Shown here: piece by piece, positions 25,561-34,265 of the stretch
Layout: each line of letters opens with the position of its first letter
How positions within the stretch are numbered: position 1 is the stretch's first letter
Source: Gilvirhabdus luticola
Lineage (GTDB): Bacteria > Bacteroidota > Bacteroidia > Flavobacteriales > Flavobacteriaceae
Reading direction: 5' to 3' (one strand)
Assembly (NCBI RefSeq): GCF_032583975.1
Contig: NZ_JAWHTF010000002.1
DNA length: 64,000 bases
Notes under the pieces: model-generated
What the model was told of the DNA's origin: nothing
The model's database searches: none
What the model saw: the letters and a program-made list of their open reading frames with translations, nothing else
Made by a program: the position numbers and the translations under genes

Positions 25561-28152
25561 TTAAACCTTATTTCTGTAAAGTGATTTATCTATACATTCC
25601 GCCATTTTATCTTTGTTCAAATTCACACCAATGAAAGCGTTGATCTTGTTTATAGACTCTTCTGAATTTTCCAAAATATCCTTATAGTTTAAATACAACA
25701 GCTCAACTCCAGGTTCTTTGTCTTTCCAGATTTCAACTTGCTTTAGGTGTTTTTTATACGCGTCAAAAAGTCGTGTTGGTAACGTTTCAGGATCTTTGCC
25801 TATCATTTTTTGTTGTGATTTTACAATTTCCGTTAAATCTCGGTTCATAAAAATGACTTTATAGCGATATTTAGGATCCAAAAATTTAAGCAATGGCGCG
25901 ACCACTTTAACAGATTTGTCTTTAGCTTTAGCTAGCCAAGAATTATCTTTATGAATAGACATCACTGGATTGTACTCAAAATATCCTTTAGGATTAGAAT
26001 CGTCAGCCTTTCTGTTTTTATCCGTTAAAGCCTCAAGACCACCATGATGTAGCATTTGCATCATCAAAGATGTACCAGACCTTGGCAAACCAGAAACAAC
26101 TACAATCTGTTCCTTATGATATTTAAAACTGCTCTTATCTTTTAGTTTTATGTCAACATTTTCAATAGCCTTTTCTGCTCTGTAATGCGTTTGTGGTTTT
26201 AGTTTTGCCGCAGTATCGTATGCCATTTTCGCATTTTCTAAATCTCCCAATTTTTCCAATGCCTCGCCTAAAGTGTAATGTGCTTCTGGATAATATTTTA
26301 CTAATTCTATAGCTGTTAAGGCATGTTCTGCAGCTTCTTCATAATCTCCAAGTCGTATTAAACATGTCGCCAAAGATTGATGAAATTTGGCTTTATCAAC
26401 CTCAAATTCCAATGCATTTTCAAAGGCTTCTCTGGCATCTTCAAATCTATTAGTTTGCATGTATATTTTCCCAATTTGATACCAAACTTCAGAATTAGGT
26501 CTGTTATTTTTTGCTTTCGTTAAAACCTCTAATGCTTTTTTTACCTTGCCTTTTCCCAAAAGAATTTTTGCTTCAGAGAAATAGGTTATAATCTCAAACT
26601 TTTTATCTCTTGCTCTTAATTCGTTCAAATACTCTTCAGCTTTCTTAAACTCATTTTCGGCTAAACTTATAGTTAATAAATCCATATAAAAAGGAATGAC
26701 ATCCACTATAGAATCTCCAACTTTAAATGGTGGTTGCTGATTTGTTTTTTGCATGTTTTCTTTCCATTTTTCAAGGTCCTTTTCCTCGTAAACTGGATAA
26801 GTTTCATTTATCAGTTCATGCAATAACTCTTTAGATTTTACATAATCTTTCTTTCCTAAATACACACGAGCTAAGTTATGTTTTAGATCGCACCTAGTTT
26901 TTAATATTGCGTTTTCAATTTTTTCATCTGGTTTATCAATATATCCTAAATCTATAAGCTGCTGCATGGTGTCTTGGTCTGATAACTGGTCCTCTTCTTT
27001 AGTGCTTTGATGCTCACCAAAATCACCTTCAACGTCTTCCCAGCTATCTATATAGCTTGGAGGATTAATCTCTTTGAAAATATCCAAAGCTGGTTTTCCG
27101 TCCATATCTTTACCAATTGGTAAATTGAACATGTGTAAAATGGTTGGTGCAATATCTATTAATCCTAACCCAAAAACCTTTTCGCTCTTTTTGATATTTG
27201 GTCCAGCAGCAACAAAAATTCCAAATTGCCGGTGCTCTAGCGCAGGTGCTGCCGGATACTTTGGCATTTTTAAAATACGTCTGTGACCAGATTCAAAACC
27301 GTGATCGGACAAGACAATTATGGTGGTATCTTTATCAACCAATTCTAAAGTACGTTCTAACATCATATCCTGAAAGCGATAAGCTCCAACCACACCGTCT
27401 TTATAAATGTCAAATAATTTTTGAGGTATTGGTTTCTGCTTTGGTGGATGAAACTTCATAAATGCATGACAGAAATGGTCTATTAAATCGTAATAAATTG
27501 CCATGAAATCCCACTCCTTTTCACGCATTACATAAGTAGAAGCCGCATGAACAGATGTGTTTTCTGCCATTATTTTGGCGAAAGATTGTAATCCTTTGTC
27601 ATTTTCCTGATCTATTTCTGCCGCTTTAGGAAAAAAGGGAAAGATGTGTGCGTCTGTGATTTCATAAGGGAACATCCGCAAATCATGTAAATCTTTTGTT
27701 AACGATTTAGGATGAATAGTTCCGCTTAAAATTGGACTTTTCTCTTTTGGATTTACCTTGACTTTTTGAAACTTATCTGAAACCACAACACCATTTATAG
27801 GTTCTGCTGGAAAACTAGGCCACCAACCAACAACATTACTTTTGTAGCCTTCATGATGTAAAATGTTCCATAAAGCTTTAGCTTTTCTAGAATTAACAGT
27901 TACAGGCCTAATACCTTTCATATTTGGCATCACTTCAATAAAACCATGAACGCCATGTTTATCTGGTGTTTTTCCAGTGGCTACAGAAGACCATAACATT
28001 GGAGAATACGGAGGGTTCATTGTTCCCATATTTCCATAAACACCTCGATCCATCAATTTTTTAAGTGCTGGCATTTGACCTTGGGCAATGAGAGGCCAAA
28101 TGAGTTTCCAGTCTGCCGCGTCCCAACCAATCAACAATACTTTTTTGCTCAT
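25561..28152 (-). CDS. Phosphodiesterase-TPR-sulfotransferase fusion protein
   Basis: This 863-aa protein joins three parts. Residues about 1-370 are an alkaline-phosphatase-superfamily phosphodiesterase/nucleotide pyrophosphatase domain: metal Asp in LIGWDAADW (D11), candidate nucleophile in NPPYSPMLWSS (S50), GKTPDKHGVHGF and VLSDHGFESGHRR. Residues about 410-665 hold TPR repeats (for example EVWYQIGKIYMQTNRFEDAREAFENAL). Residues about 684-863 are a sulfotransferase with the PAPS 5'-phosphosulfate loop LPRSGTS (689-695). No signal peptide is seen, so it may be cytoplasmic. The combination suggests sulfation tied to phosphoester cleavage, or a domain reused for binding. The start codon overlaps the stop of a 52-aa gene by one base. 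Confidence 0.87.
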   Translation of the reverse strand: MSKKVLLIGWDAADWKLIWPLIAQGQMPALKKLMDRGVYGNMGTMNPPYSPMLWSSVATGKTPDKHGVHGFIEVMPNMKGIRPVTVNSRKAKALWNILHHEGYKSNVVGWWPSFPAEPINGVVVSDKFQKVKVNPKEKSPILSGTIHPKSLTKDLHDLRMFPYEITDAHIFPFFPKAAEIDQENDKGLQSFAKIMAENTSVHAASTYVMREKEWDFMAIYYDLIDHFCHAFMKFHPPKQKPIPQKLFDIYKDGVVGAYRFQDMMLERTLELVDKDTTIIVLSDHGFESGHRRILKMPKYPAAPALEHRQFGIFVAAGPNIKKSEKVFGLGLIDIAPTILHMFNLPIGKDMDGKPALDIFKEINPPSYIDSWEDVEGDFGEHQSTKEEDQLSDQDTMQQLIDLGYIDKPDEKIENAILKTRCDLKHNLARVYLGKKDYVKSKELLHELINETYPVYEEKDLEKWKENMQKTNQQPPFKVGDSIVDVIPFYMDLLTISLAENEFKKAEEYLNELRARDKKFEIITYFSEAKILLGKGKVKKALEVLTKAKNNRPNSEVWYQIGKIYMQTNRFEDAREAFENALEFEVDKAKFHQSLATCLIRLGDYEEAAEHALTAIELVKYYPEAHYTLGEALEKLGDLENAKMAYDTAAKLKPQTHYRAEKAIENVDIKLKDKSSFKYHKEQIVVVSGLPRSGTSLMMQMLHHGGLEALTDKNRKADDSNPKGYFEYNPVMSIHKDNSWLAKAKDKSVKVVAPLLKFLDPKYRYKVIFMNRDLTEIVKSQQKMIGKDPETLPTRLFDAYKKHLKQVEIWKDKEPGVELLYLNYKDILENSEESINKINAFIGVNLNKDKMAECIDKSLYRNKV

Positions 28153-28310
28153 TAAGAATCTTTTTTATAAAATTCTCTCTTTACTTTTCGCCAAGCTCGT
28201 AATCCTTTATCTCCATAAGCTAAAAGACCTAATGAGCCTTTTTCGGTAATTTTGTATTGAATATTTTTAAGTTTATTATTCTTCTCCATTTTTCCAATTA
28301 AATATCTCAT
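28152..28310 (-). CDS. Small basic protein (52 aa) coupled to the fusion protein gene
   Basis: An open frame from the ATG at 28310 to a TAA whose first coding-strand T is at 28154 encodes 52 residues, beginning MRYLIGKMEKNNKL (an internal Met at 8 is an alternative start). Its stop shares one base with the start of the phosphodiesterase-sulfotransferase gene (TAATG), a sign of translational coupling. The product is Lys/Arg-rich and contains ITEKGSLGLLAYGDKGLRAW, a compact Gly-containing stretch that looks conserved in style rather than random. Family and function unknown. Confidence 0.65.
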   Translation of the reverse strand: MRYLIGKMEKNNKLKNIQYKITEKGSLGLLAYGDKGLRAWRKVKREFYKKDS

Positions 28311-28513
28311 AAAAAAACAAAACAAATTGTCTTAATCCAAACAAAGGTTAAAAAACTTGACCTTTTATTTTTTTATATCGAAACACAAGGGTAAATAGTA
28401 GATGTTTTTTTAAAGAATATAAATTGTGGAGGATTGATTTTAAGACATCGATTAGGAAAGCTTAAATTTTATTTATAGATTTAAGGAGCTATTATTAATT
28501 AATCCTTTTAAAT

Positions 28514-29401
28514 ATGAAAAAAATTACTTCTCAAAAACTTGCAAAACGTTTAGCACAATATGGAGCCCTGTCTCTTGCTGTGACTGGAATTGCTGAATCT
28601 AATGGTCAAAATATAATTTATACAGATGTCGACCCAGATGAAGGTGGCCCTGGTTATCTTTATTTATTAAATATGGACGGTGGTTTAACTCAAAATGACT
28701 TTGCTCTTAGACATTTTAATAGTGCTACTTCAGGAGGTGGCAATTATAATGTTTTAGTAGGTGGTGTTTATAGTTCTTCTGCACAACCTAATAATGCTAT
28801 ATTTGGATATGATCAAGGCGTTTGGCAATACCCATTCGCTTTAGATAGTGGTGTAACCATAAGCAATAGTATGATGGTATCTTCTACCTCAAATTTTGGT
28901 TCCATGGTTCCTGGAGCATGGGTATATGATGGTTTTCAAACCTTAAATTATGCCGATTGCACATTCTCATTTGATAATTGGTGCCCAAACCAAGGCGATA
29001 AATATTTAGGTCTTAGATTTGAAATTGCTGGGCAAATCCATTTTGGTTGGGCAAGGATAGAAGTTGGCACCACAGCAGGTGATTGGCTAATTAAAGATTA
29101 CGCTTATCACGATACACCTAACGCACCAATAAATGCCGGTCAAACTGTATTGGGTATTGAGGATAATATTTTAAATCAGGTGAAAGTAGTAGCTTTAAGT
29201 AAAAGCATAGCTCTTTATAATTTACCTGATGTTTCTCGTTACAATATTATTAATATGACAGGGCAACAAGTTTTAAAAGGAGAAACTCAAAATAGGGATT
29301 ATGTTATTGAAGCGCCTTCATTAGCCTCTGGAGTTTATATTCTTGAGCTTAATGATATTAACTCTGATGCTGTTTTGAGGAAAAAAGTAGTTTTACAATA
29401 A
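28514..29401 (+). CDS. Secreted T9SS cargo protein (type A sorting domain), copy 1
   Basis: A 295-aa protein with an export signal of the MKKITSQKLAKRLAQYGA type (cleavage probably near GIAESNGQ) and a C-terminal type A sorting domain for the type IX secretion system (IINMTGQQVLKGE, APSLASGVYILEL, ending KKVVLQ). The middle part is Gly/Ser/aromatic-rich with motifs such as KYLGLRFEI and HFGWARIEV, shared with copy 2, and has Cys residues (YADCTFSFDNWC) that may form a disulfide. Function unknown, probably a cell-surface or secreted protein. It has its own downstream terminator. Confidence 0.85.
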   Translation: MKKITSQKLAKRLAQYGALSLAVTGIAESNGQNIIYTDVDPDEGGPGYLYLLNMDGGLTQNDFALRHFNSATSGGGNYNVLVGGVYSSSAQPNNAIFGYDQGVWQYPFALDSGVTISNSMMVSSTSNFGSMVPGAWVYDGFQTLNYADCTFSFDNWCPNQGDKYLGLRFEIAGQIHFGWARIEVGTTAGDWLIKDYAYHDTPNAPINAGQTVLGIEDNILNQVKVVALSKSIALYNLPDVSRYNIINMTGQQVLKGETQNRDYVIEAPSLASGVYILELNDINSDAVLRKKVVLQ

Positions 29402-29423
29402 CTATAGATTTTTATAATATTAG

Positions 29424-29450
29424 AAAGCCACAAAATTGTGGCTTTTTTTT
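29424..29450 (+). terminator. Terminator after T9SS cargo copy 1
   Basis: AAAGCCACAA and TTGTGGCTTT form a stem with a 2-nt nominal loop, followed by T8. Confidence 0.82.
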
Positions 29451-29543
29451 ATTCATATTGTTAAAAACATCTTTACAACTTCTAAATTCTTAACTCAACC
29501 ATTATTTATAAATTATTATTTTAGCTCAAATAACTTTTTAAAA

Positions 29544-30425
29544 ATGAAAAAAATTACTTCTCAAAAACTTACTAAACGTTTAGCACAATATGGTGCATTA
29601 TCTGTGGCTATAGCCAGTGTTTCTGAAACTGATGCTCAAGTACAATATTATGATATTGGGGCGGCTGGCGGACTCAATCAATTATTTGAAATCGATCTAA
29701 ACCAAGACACAACTCCAGATTTTCGTGTTGTAGATTTAGCACAAGGATCGGCATCATCTGCAGGTTGGGTGTTTATTTACAATGGGTCTTTAGCTGCTTC
29801 ATTCCCAGCTTTGGCTTCAAACTCATTTCTTGGTTCACAACCAGGCGCTTATATCTACCCTTTTGCATTAAGTAGTGGTCAACCAATAAATTCAACTCAA
29901 GGAACTTGGTTTAATGCCGTATCTAATGTAGGGACTATGAATTTTGCCAGTTGCTTTGGTGGCTCTGGATCTAGTAATTGGTGTGGCGAAACCGAGAAGT
30001 TTTTAGGTTTAAGAATTACAATACCTAATGGTCCTGGCCCATTTGATGATGAAGTCTATTACGGATGGGCAAGAGTAACTGTTGCTTTTGATGCCATGTC
30101 TTGGGAAGTACTAGACTTTGCTTATGAGCAAACTAGTGGAATTGGTATAAATGCTGGTGATGGTCTTCCTACTGCTGGAATAGATGACAATGCATTTTCT
30201 AAAATTAAGGTTGTTGCCTTAAACAAAAGTATTGGGTTATATAACTTACAGGATTCTTCTCGCTATAGTGTAATAAATATGACTGGTCAAGAAGTTTTAA
30301 AAGGAGAAACTCAAAATAGAGATTACGTTATTGAAGCCCCTACATTAGCTTCAGGTGTTTATATTATTGAGTTAAATGATACAAACTCTGACGCTGTAAT
30401 GAGAAAAAAAATAGTCTTACAATAA
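29544..30425 (+). CDS. Secreted T9SS cargo protein (type A sorting domain), copy 2
   Basis: The start is the ATG at 29544 (MKKITSQKLTKRLAQYGA), giving 293 aa; the frame also extends to 29436 through the upstream terminator, which is not credible. It is a paralogue of the preceding gene: N-terminal 18 residues and the sorting domain (INMTGQEVLKGE, APTLASGVYIIEL, KKIVLQ) are nearly identical, the centre is diverged but keeps KFLGLRITI, YYGWARVTV and a CGE/C pair. It was probably made by tandem duplication. Function unknown. Confidence 0.85.
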   Translation: MKKITSQKLTKRLAQYGALSVAIASVSETDAQVQYYDIGAAGGLNQLFEIDLNQDTTPDFRVVDLAQGSASSAGWVFIYNGSLAASFPALASNSFLGSQPGAYIYPFALSSGQPINSTQGTWFNAVSNVGTMNFASCFGGSGSSNWCGETEKFLGLRITIPNGPGPFDDEVYYGWARVTVAFDAMSWEVLDFAYEQTSGIGINAGDGLPTAGIDDNAFSKIKVVALNKSIGLYNLQDSSRYSVINMTGQEVLKGETQNRDYVIEAPTLASGVYIIELNDTNSDAVMRKKIVLQ

Positions 30426-30444
30426 TTATAATTTAATATTAAAC

Positions 30445-30473
30445 AAAAAAGGCCACAATTTGTGGCTTTTTTT
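30445..30473. terminator. Bidirectional terminator between T9SS copy 2 and rlmN
   Basis: An A6 run and GCCACA (30452-30457) face TGTGGC (30461-30466) and a T7 run, between two convergent genes. It works in both directions by sequence. Confidence 0.82.
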
Positions 30474-30475
30474 GT

Positions 30476-31513
30476 TTAGCTTTTGTTCGCCAATTGTCCG
30501 CAGGCAGCATCTATATCTTTACCTCTGGAACGCCTTACTGTAACTGTTATATGCTTTGCCTCAAGCATAGAAACATACATGTTAATAGTTTCAGATTTTG
30601 CTTGTTTAAACATACCATCATCAATAGGGTTATACTCAATTAAATTGATCTTACTTGGTGCAAACTTGCAAAACGCTATCAATGCTTCAACGTCTTTTTT
30701 GGTATCGTTTATGCCTTCCCAAACCACATACTCGTAAGTGATTCTGTTTTTTGTTTTCGCATACCAATATTGCAAAGCTTCTTTTAGGTCTTTCAGTGGA
30801 AATGTTGCGTTAAAAGGCATAATGCTGGTTCTAACCTCATCAATTGCAGAATGCAAAGAGACCGCCAATTTAAATTTCACTTCATCATCAGCCATTTTTT
30901 TAATCATTTTTGGCACTCCAGATGTTGACAACGTAATACGCTTTGGTGACATGCCCAATCCTTCAGGTGAAGTAATTTTATCAATTGCCTTTAAAACATT
31001 ATTGTAGTTCATGAGTGGTTCTCCCATACCCATAAACACAATATTGGAAAGTGGTCTATCAAAATATAAACGGCTTTCATTGTCTATAGCCACAACCTGA
31101 TCTACTATTTCATCTGGGTTAAGATTACGCATACGTTTCAATCTAGCTGTTGCACAGAATTTGCAATCTAAACTACAACCCACTTGTGATGACACGCAAG
31201 CCGTTGTTCTTGTTTTGGTTGGAATTAATACTGACTCTACAACTAAACCATCATGTAATCGAACTGCATTTTTTATAGTACCATCAGAACTACGTTGTAT
31301 GGTATCTACCTTAATATGATTGATTACAAAATCAGATTCGAGCATTTGCCTTGTCTCTTTTGAAATATTGGTCATATCATCAAAAGTATGCGCAGACTTT
31401 TTCCAAAGCCATTCATAAACCTGATTACCTCGAAATGCCTTATCCCCATTTGCAACAAAAAAATCACGAAGCTGATCTTTGGTTAATGCTCGTATGTCTT
31501 TCTTCTTTTCCAA
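30476..31513 (-). CDS. rlmN: Dual-specificity 23S rRNA/tRNA adenine-C2 methyltransferase RlmN
   Basis: A radical SAM enzyme that methylates A2503 of 23S rRNA and A37 of some tRNAs. I choose a TTG start at 31513, giving 345 aa beginning (M)EKKKDIRALTKDQL, as family members do. The ATG at 31552 in the same frame lies inside the terminator hairpin of queA. The cluster motif is C113-x3-C117-x2-C120 (GCSLDCKFC); the two catalytic cysteines are in TTACVSS and DAACGQL; GMGEPL is the SAM-binding stretch. The gene begins only 12 nt after the queA terminator stem, so its own promoter is not obvious. Confidence 0.93.
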   Translation of the reverse strand: MEKKKDIRALTKDQLRDFFVANGDKAFRGNQVYEWLWKKSAHTFDDMTNISKETRQMLESDFVINHIKVDTIQRSSDGTIKNAVRLHDGLVVESVLIPTKTRTTACVSSQVGCSLDCKFCATARLKRMRNLNPDEIVDQVVAIDNESRLYFDRPLSNIVFMGMGEPLMNYNNVLKAIDKITSPEGLGMSPKRITLSTSGVPKMIKKMADDEVKFKLAVSLHSAIDEVRTSIMPFNATFPLKDLKEALQYWYAKTKNRITYEYVVWEGINDTKKDVEALIAFCKFAPSKINLIEYNPIDDGMFKQAKSETINMYVSMLEAKHITVTVRRSRGKDIDAACGQLANKS

Positions 31514-31525
31514 CCTTATTAAGAT

Positions 31526-31549
31526 AAAAAAGCCTCGAAAATCGAGGCT
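31526..31549 (-). terminator. Intrinsic terminator after queA, just before rlmN
   Basis: On the minus strand AGCCTCGA-TTT-TCGAGGCT is followed by T6. The stem is 31531-31538 with 31542-31549. It begins 8 nt after the queA stop and ends about 12 nt before the rlmN start. Confidence 0.85.
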
Positions 31550-31557
31550 CATTTAAT

Positions 31558-32607
31558 TTATAAAATTAACATGGCATCGCCATAACTGTAAAATTTATAC
31601 TTTTCTTTTACAGCCTCATCATAAGCCTTCTTTAAAAAATCATGCCCTGCAAAGGCTGAAGCCATCATCAGTAATGTCGATTTTGGCGTGTGGAAATTAG
31701 TAATCATACAATTGGCAATACTAAATTCGTATGGAGGAAAAATAAATTTGTTGGTCCATCCATCCATTTCGTTTAATGTTCCACTAGACGATACCGAACT
31801 TTCTATAGCTCGCATGCTTGTGGTACCTACTGCACAAACACGTTTTCTGGTTTTAATACCATTGTTGATGATATTTACAGCATGTGCATCTATAGTAACT
31901 TCTTCACTATCCATTTTATGTTTTGAAAGGTCTTCAACTTCAACAGGATTAAAGGTTCCTAGTCCAACATGTAATGTAACTTCGGCAAACTTAACACCTT
32001 TGATTTCTAAACGTTTAAGTAGATGTTTAGAGAAGTGCATACCAGCAGTTGGTGCAGCTACAGCTCCTTCTTTTTTAGCAAAAATAGTTTGATAGCGCTC
32101 TTCATCTTCAGGCTCTACCTCTCTTTTAATATATTTAGGAAGTGGCGTTTCTCCTAGTTCTGTTAACTTGTTTCTGAATTCTTTGTAAGAACCATCAAAT
32201 AAGAAGCGTAAGGTTCTTCCTCTTGATGTTGTATTATCTATTACTTCGGCTACGAGCATGTCGTCGTCACCGAAATACAATTTATTACCTATTCTAATCT
32301 TTCTTGCAGGATCTACCAAAACATCCCAAAGACGTTGTTCTTCGCTTAACTCTCTTAAAAGAAAAACTTCGATTCTAGCTCCTGTTTTTTCCTTATTACC
32401 AAAAAGTCTTGCAGGAAAAACTTTGGTATTGTTAAGAATCATCACATCATCTTCATTAAAATAATCGATTAAATCTTTAAAGTGTTTATGTTCTATAGTT
32501 TGTTTTTCTCTATTCAAGACCATTAATCGGGCCTCATCTCTGTTTTCTGGTGGATATTCGGCTAATAAATCGTCTGGTAAATTGAAGCTAAAGTGTGATA
32601 ATTTCAT
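31558..32607 (-). CDS. queA: S-adenosylmethionine:tRNA ribosyltransferase-isomerase QueA
   Basis: This 349-aa enzyme transfers the ribosyl part of SAM to preQ1-tRNA in queuosine synthesis. Family motifs: FNLPDDLLAEYPPENRDEARLMVLNR at the N terminus, AAPTAGMHFS, LHVGLGTFNPVEVEDLSKHKMDSEE and the C-terminal NFHTPKSTLLMMASAFAG. The length is normal. It has its own consensus promoter and terminator, so it is a single-gene unit inside a same-strand gene row. Confidence 0.96.
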   Translation of the reverse strand: MKLSHFSFNLPDDLLAEYPPENRDEARLMVLNREKQTIEHKHFKDLIDYFNEDDVMILNNTKVFPARLFGNKEKTGARIEVFLLRELSEEQRLWDVLVDPARKIRIGNKLYFGDDDMLVAEVIDNTTSRGRTLRFLFDGSYKEFRNKLTELGETPLPKYIKREVEPEDEERYQTIFAKKEGAVAAPTAGMHFSKHLLKRLEIKGVKFAEVTLHVGLGTFNPVEVEDLSKHKMDSEEVTIDAHAVNIINNGIKTRKRVCAVGTTSMRAIESSVSSSGTLNEMDGWTNKFIFPPYEFSIANCMITNFHTPKSTLLMMASAFAGHDFLKKAYDEAVKEKYKFYSYGDAMLIL

Positions 32608-32630
32608 ATAATTGTCTTTTTTGCAAGGTG

Positions 32631-32662
32631 CAAATATACAATCTTGAAACAGGCAAAGTCAA
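32631..32662 (-). promoter_or_regulatory. queA promoter (Bacteroidota type)
   Basis: On the minus strand TTG (32660-32662), 21 nt, then TATATTTG (32631-32638): a full match to TTG-N17-23-TAnnTTTG. The predicted transcript start is about 15-20 nt before the queA ATG. Confidence 0.6.
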
Positions 32663-32677
32663 GTAATTAACTGATTA

Positions 32678-33904
32678 TTATTTTTCTATTTTGAAACCAA
32701 GAGATTTTAAATCGTTCCAATAATCTGGATATGATTTTGAAACTACATGAGAATCTTCAATGGTAATAGGAATTCGTAATGCCAAAGGCGCGAATGCCAT
32801 GGCCATTCTGTGATCATTATAAGTAGCTATTGACACAAATTCTTTAATTGTGGTTGAGGCCATCAAATGAAGTGAATGATCGGTTATTTCAACAATACCA
32901 CCTAATTTTTCAATTTCAGTTTTTAAGGCATTCAATCTATCTGTTTCTTTTATTTTTAAGGTATGCAAGCCTGTTAAAAAACATTCAATACCCAAAGCCA
33001 AACAAGTGACTGCTATGGTTTGTGCAATATCTGGTGCTTTAATTAAATTATAGGTGAAGTGTGAAAAATTATGAGAAACTTTTTTAAGTTTAATTTTATT
33101 CTTTAAAAATGTAGTTTGCACACCAAAACTAATGTAAATTTCAGCTAAAACAGAATCTCCTTGAAGTGAATCTGATTTATAATGAGACAATGATATTTCT
33201 GTACCAATATCACTTAATGCGACAATACTATAAATATAAGAAGCTGAAGACCAGTCTGATTCTACCAGCAAGTTTCTAGTTTTAAGATTTCCATTAAAAG
33301 GATAAACACGTATATTATTATTTACAAAGTTAGTCTTAATACCTATTTGCCTTAATAAACCTAGTGTCATGTTTATATATGGAATTGAAGTAACCTCACC
33401 ATCCAATGTTAGTTCTAATCCGTTTTCCAACTTTGAAGCTATCAGTAAAAGTGCCGAGATATATTGACTACTTACGTTGGCTTTTAGTGTTACTTTAGTC
33501 TTTGTTATTTTTTTACCTCTAATCTTTATAGGCGGAAATCCATCTTTTTCAACATATTGAATATCAGCACCTAAATGCTTTAAGGCATCCACTAAAATCT
33601 TGATTGGTCTTTCTTTCATTCTAGAAGAACCAGTTAAAACAACTTCACTGTTTTCCTTAACCGCAAAATAAGCAGTCAAAAACCGCATAGCTGTGCCAGC
33701 ATGATGAATGTCAACAACATTACTATTCCCTAAAAAAGCGTTTTGCATGAGTTGAGAATCGTCTGAATTTGAAAGATTCTCAATTTGAATTTCTGGATAT
33801 AATGCTTGTAGCAACAACAATCTATTGGATTCGCTTTTTGAACCTGTTATGTTTACTTCTGAAGGAGACCTAACTATAGACTTTTGTATTGTTATATTCA
33901 TCAA
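32678..33904 (-). CDS. aroA: 3-phosphoshikimate 1-carboxyvinyltransferase (EPSP synthase)
   Basis: A 408-aa enzyme of the shikimate pathway. It is shorter and more diverged than the E. coli protein but keeps the key parts: GSKSESNRLLLL (shikimate-3-phosphate and PEP site), HHAGTAMRFLTAYFA, SGTGSSRMKERPI-type region (LTGSSRMKERPI), and near the end KETDRLNALKTEIEKLGG and TYNDHRMAMAFAPLAL. It follows the MazG-like gene by 34 nt. A second aromatic pathway block lies at 37.8-41.9 kb. Confidence 0.93.
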   Translation of the reverse strand: MMNITIQKSIVRSPSEVNITGSKSESNRLLLLQALYPEIQIENLSNSDDSQLMQNAFLGNSNVVDIHHAGTAMRFLTAYFAVKENSEVVLTGSSRMKERPIKILVDALKHLGADIQYVEKDGFPPIKIRGKKITKTKVTLKANVSSQYISALLLIASKLENGLELTLDGEVTSIPYINMTLGLLRQIGIKTNFVNNNIRVYPFNGNLKTRNLLVESDWSSASYIYSIVALSDIGTEISLSHYKSDSLQGDSVLAEIYISFGVQTTFLKNKIKLKKVSHNFSHFTYNLIKAPDIAQTIAVTCLALGIECFLTGLHTLKIKETDRLNALKTEIEKLGGIVEITDHSLHLMASTTIKEFVSIATYNDHRMAMAFAPLALRIPITIEDSHVVSKSYPDYWNDLKSLGFKIEK

Positions 33905-33938
33905 TTAACGAAGATGTAGTATTTAATTTATAATATCA

Positions 33939-34265
33939 TTATTTTAACTTGTCATTATTATGATGCCTATCATGATCACGTTTTGCTTTTTTCTCCATAC
34001 GTTTATTGAAAGCTTCTTGTAAATCAACATTGGTTTGATTTGCCAAACATAAAACTACAAAAAGCACATCAGCTAACTCTTCACCCAAATCCTTGCCTTT
34101 GTCACTTTCCTTCTCACTTTGTTCTCCATATCTACGCGCAATGATACGTGCTACTTCGCCAACTTCTTCTGTAAGTTGAGCCATGTTGGTTAACTCATTA
34201 AAATAACGCACTCCATGCTCTTTTATCCAATTGTCAACAATAAGTTGGGCGTTTTGTATATCCAT
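33939..34265 (-). CDS. MazG-like nucleotide pyrophosphohydrolase
   Basis: A 108-aa single MazG-type domain. The metal-binding helices show EEVGEVARIIARR and, after a loop, GEELADVLFVVLCLAN (the ExxE...ExxD pattern). It hydrolyses a nucleoside triphosphate to monophosphate and pyrophosphate, likely a housecleaning enzyme; the substrate is not known. It abuts the upstream membrane protein gene with no gap. Confidence 0.88.
   Translation of the reverse strand: MDIQNAQLIVDNWIKEHGVRYFNELTNMAQLTEEVGEVARIIARRYGEQSEKESDKGKDLGEELADVLFVVLCLANQTNVDLQEAFNKRMEKKAKRDHDRHHNNDKLK

Noticed and set aside
28514..30425. Repeats of the two T9SS genes as a CRISPR or insertion element
   Set aside because: The repeats are coding ends of paralogous genes with conserved reading frames; there are no spacers, terminal inverted repeats or transposase.
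31514..31552. ATG start of RlmN at 31552
   Set aside because: The extra codons are translated from the queA terminator stem and loop; the family-like N terminus begins at the TTG at 31513.
31688..32092. 134-codon open frame opposite queA
   Set aside because: It is an antisense shadow of conserved QueA codons without a signal, domain or promoter.
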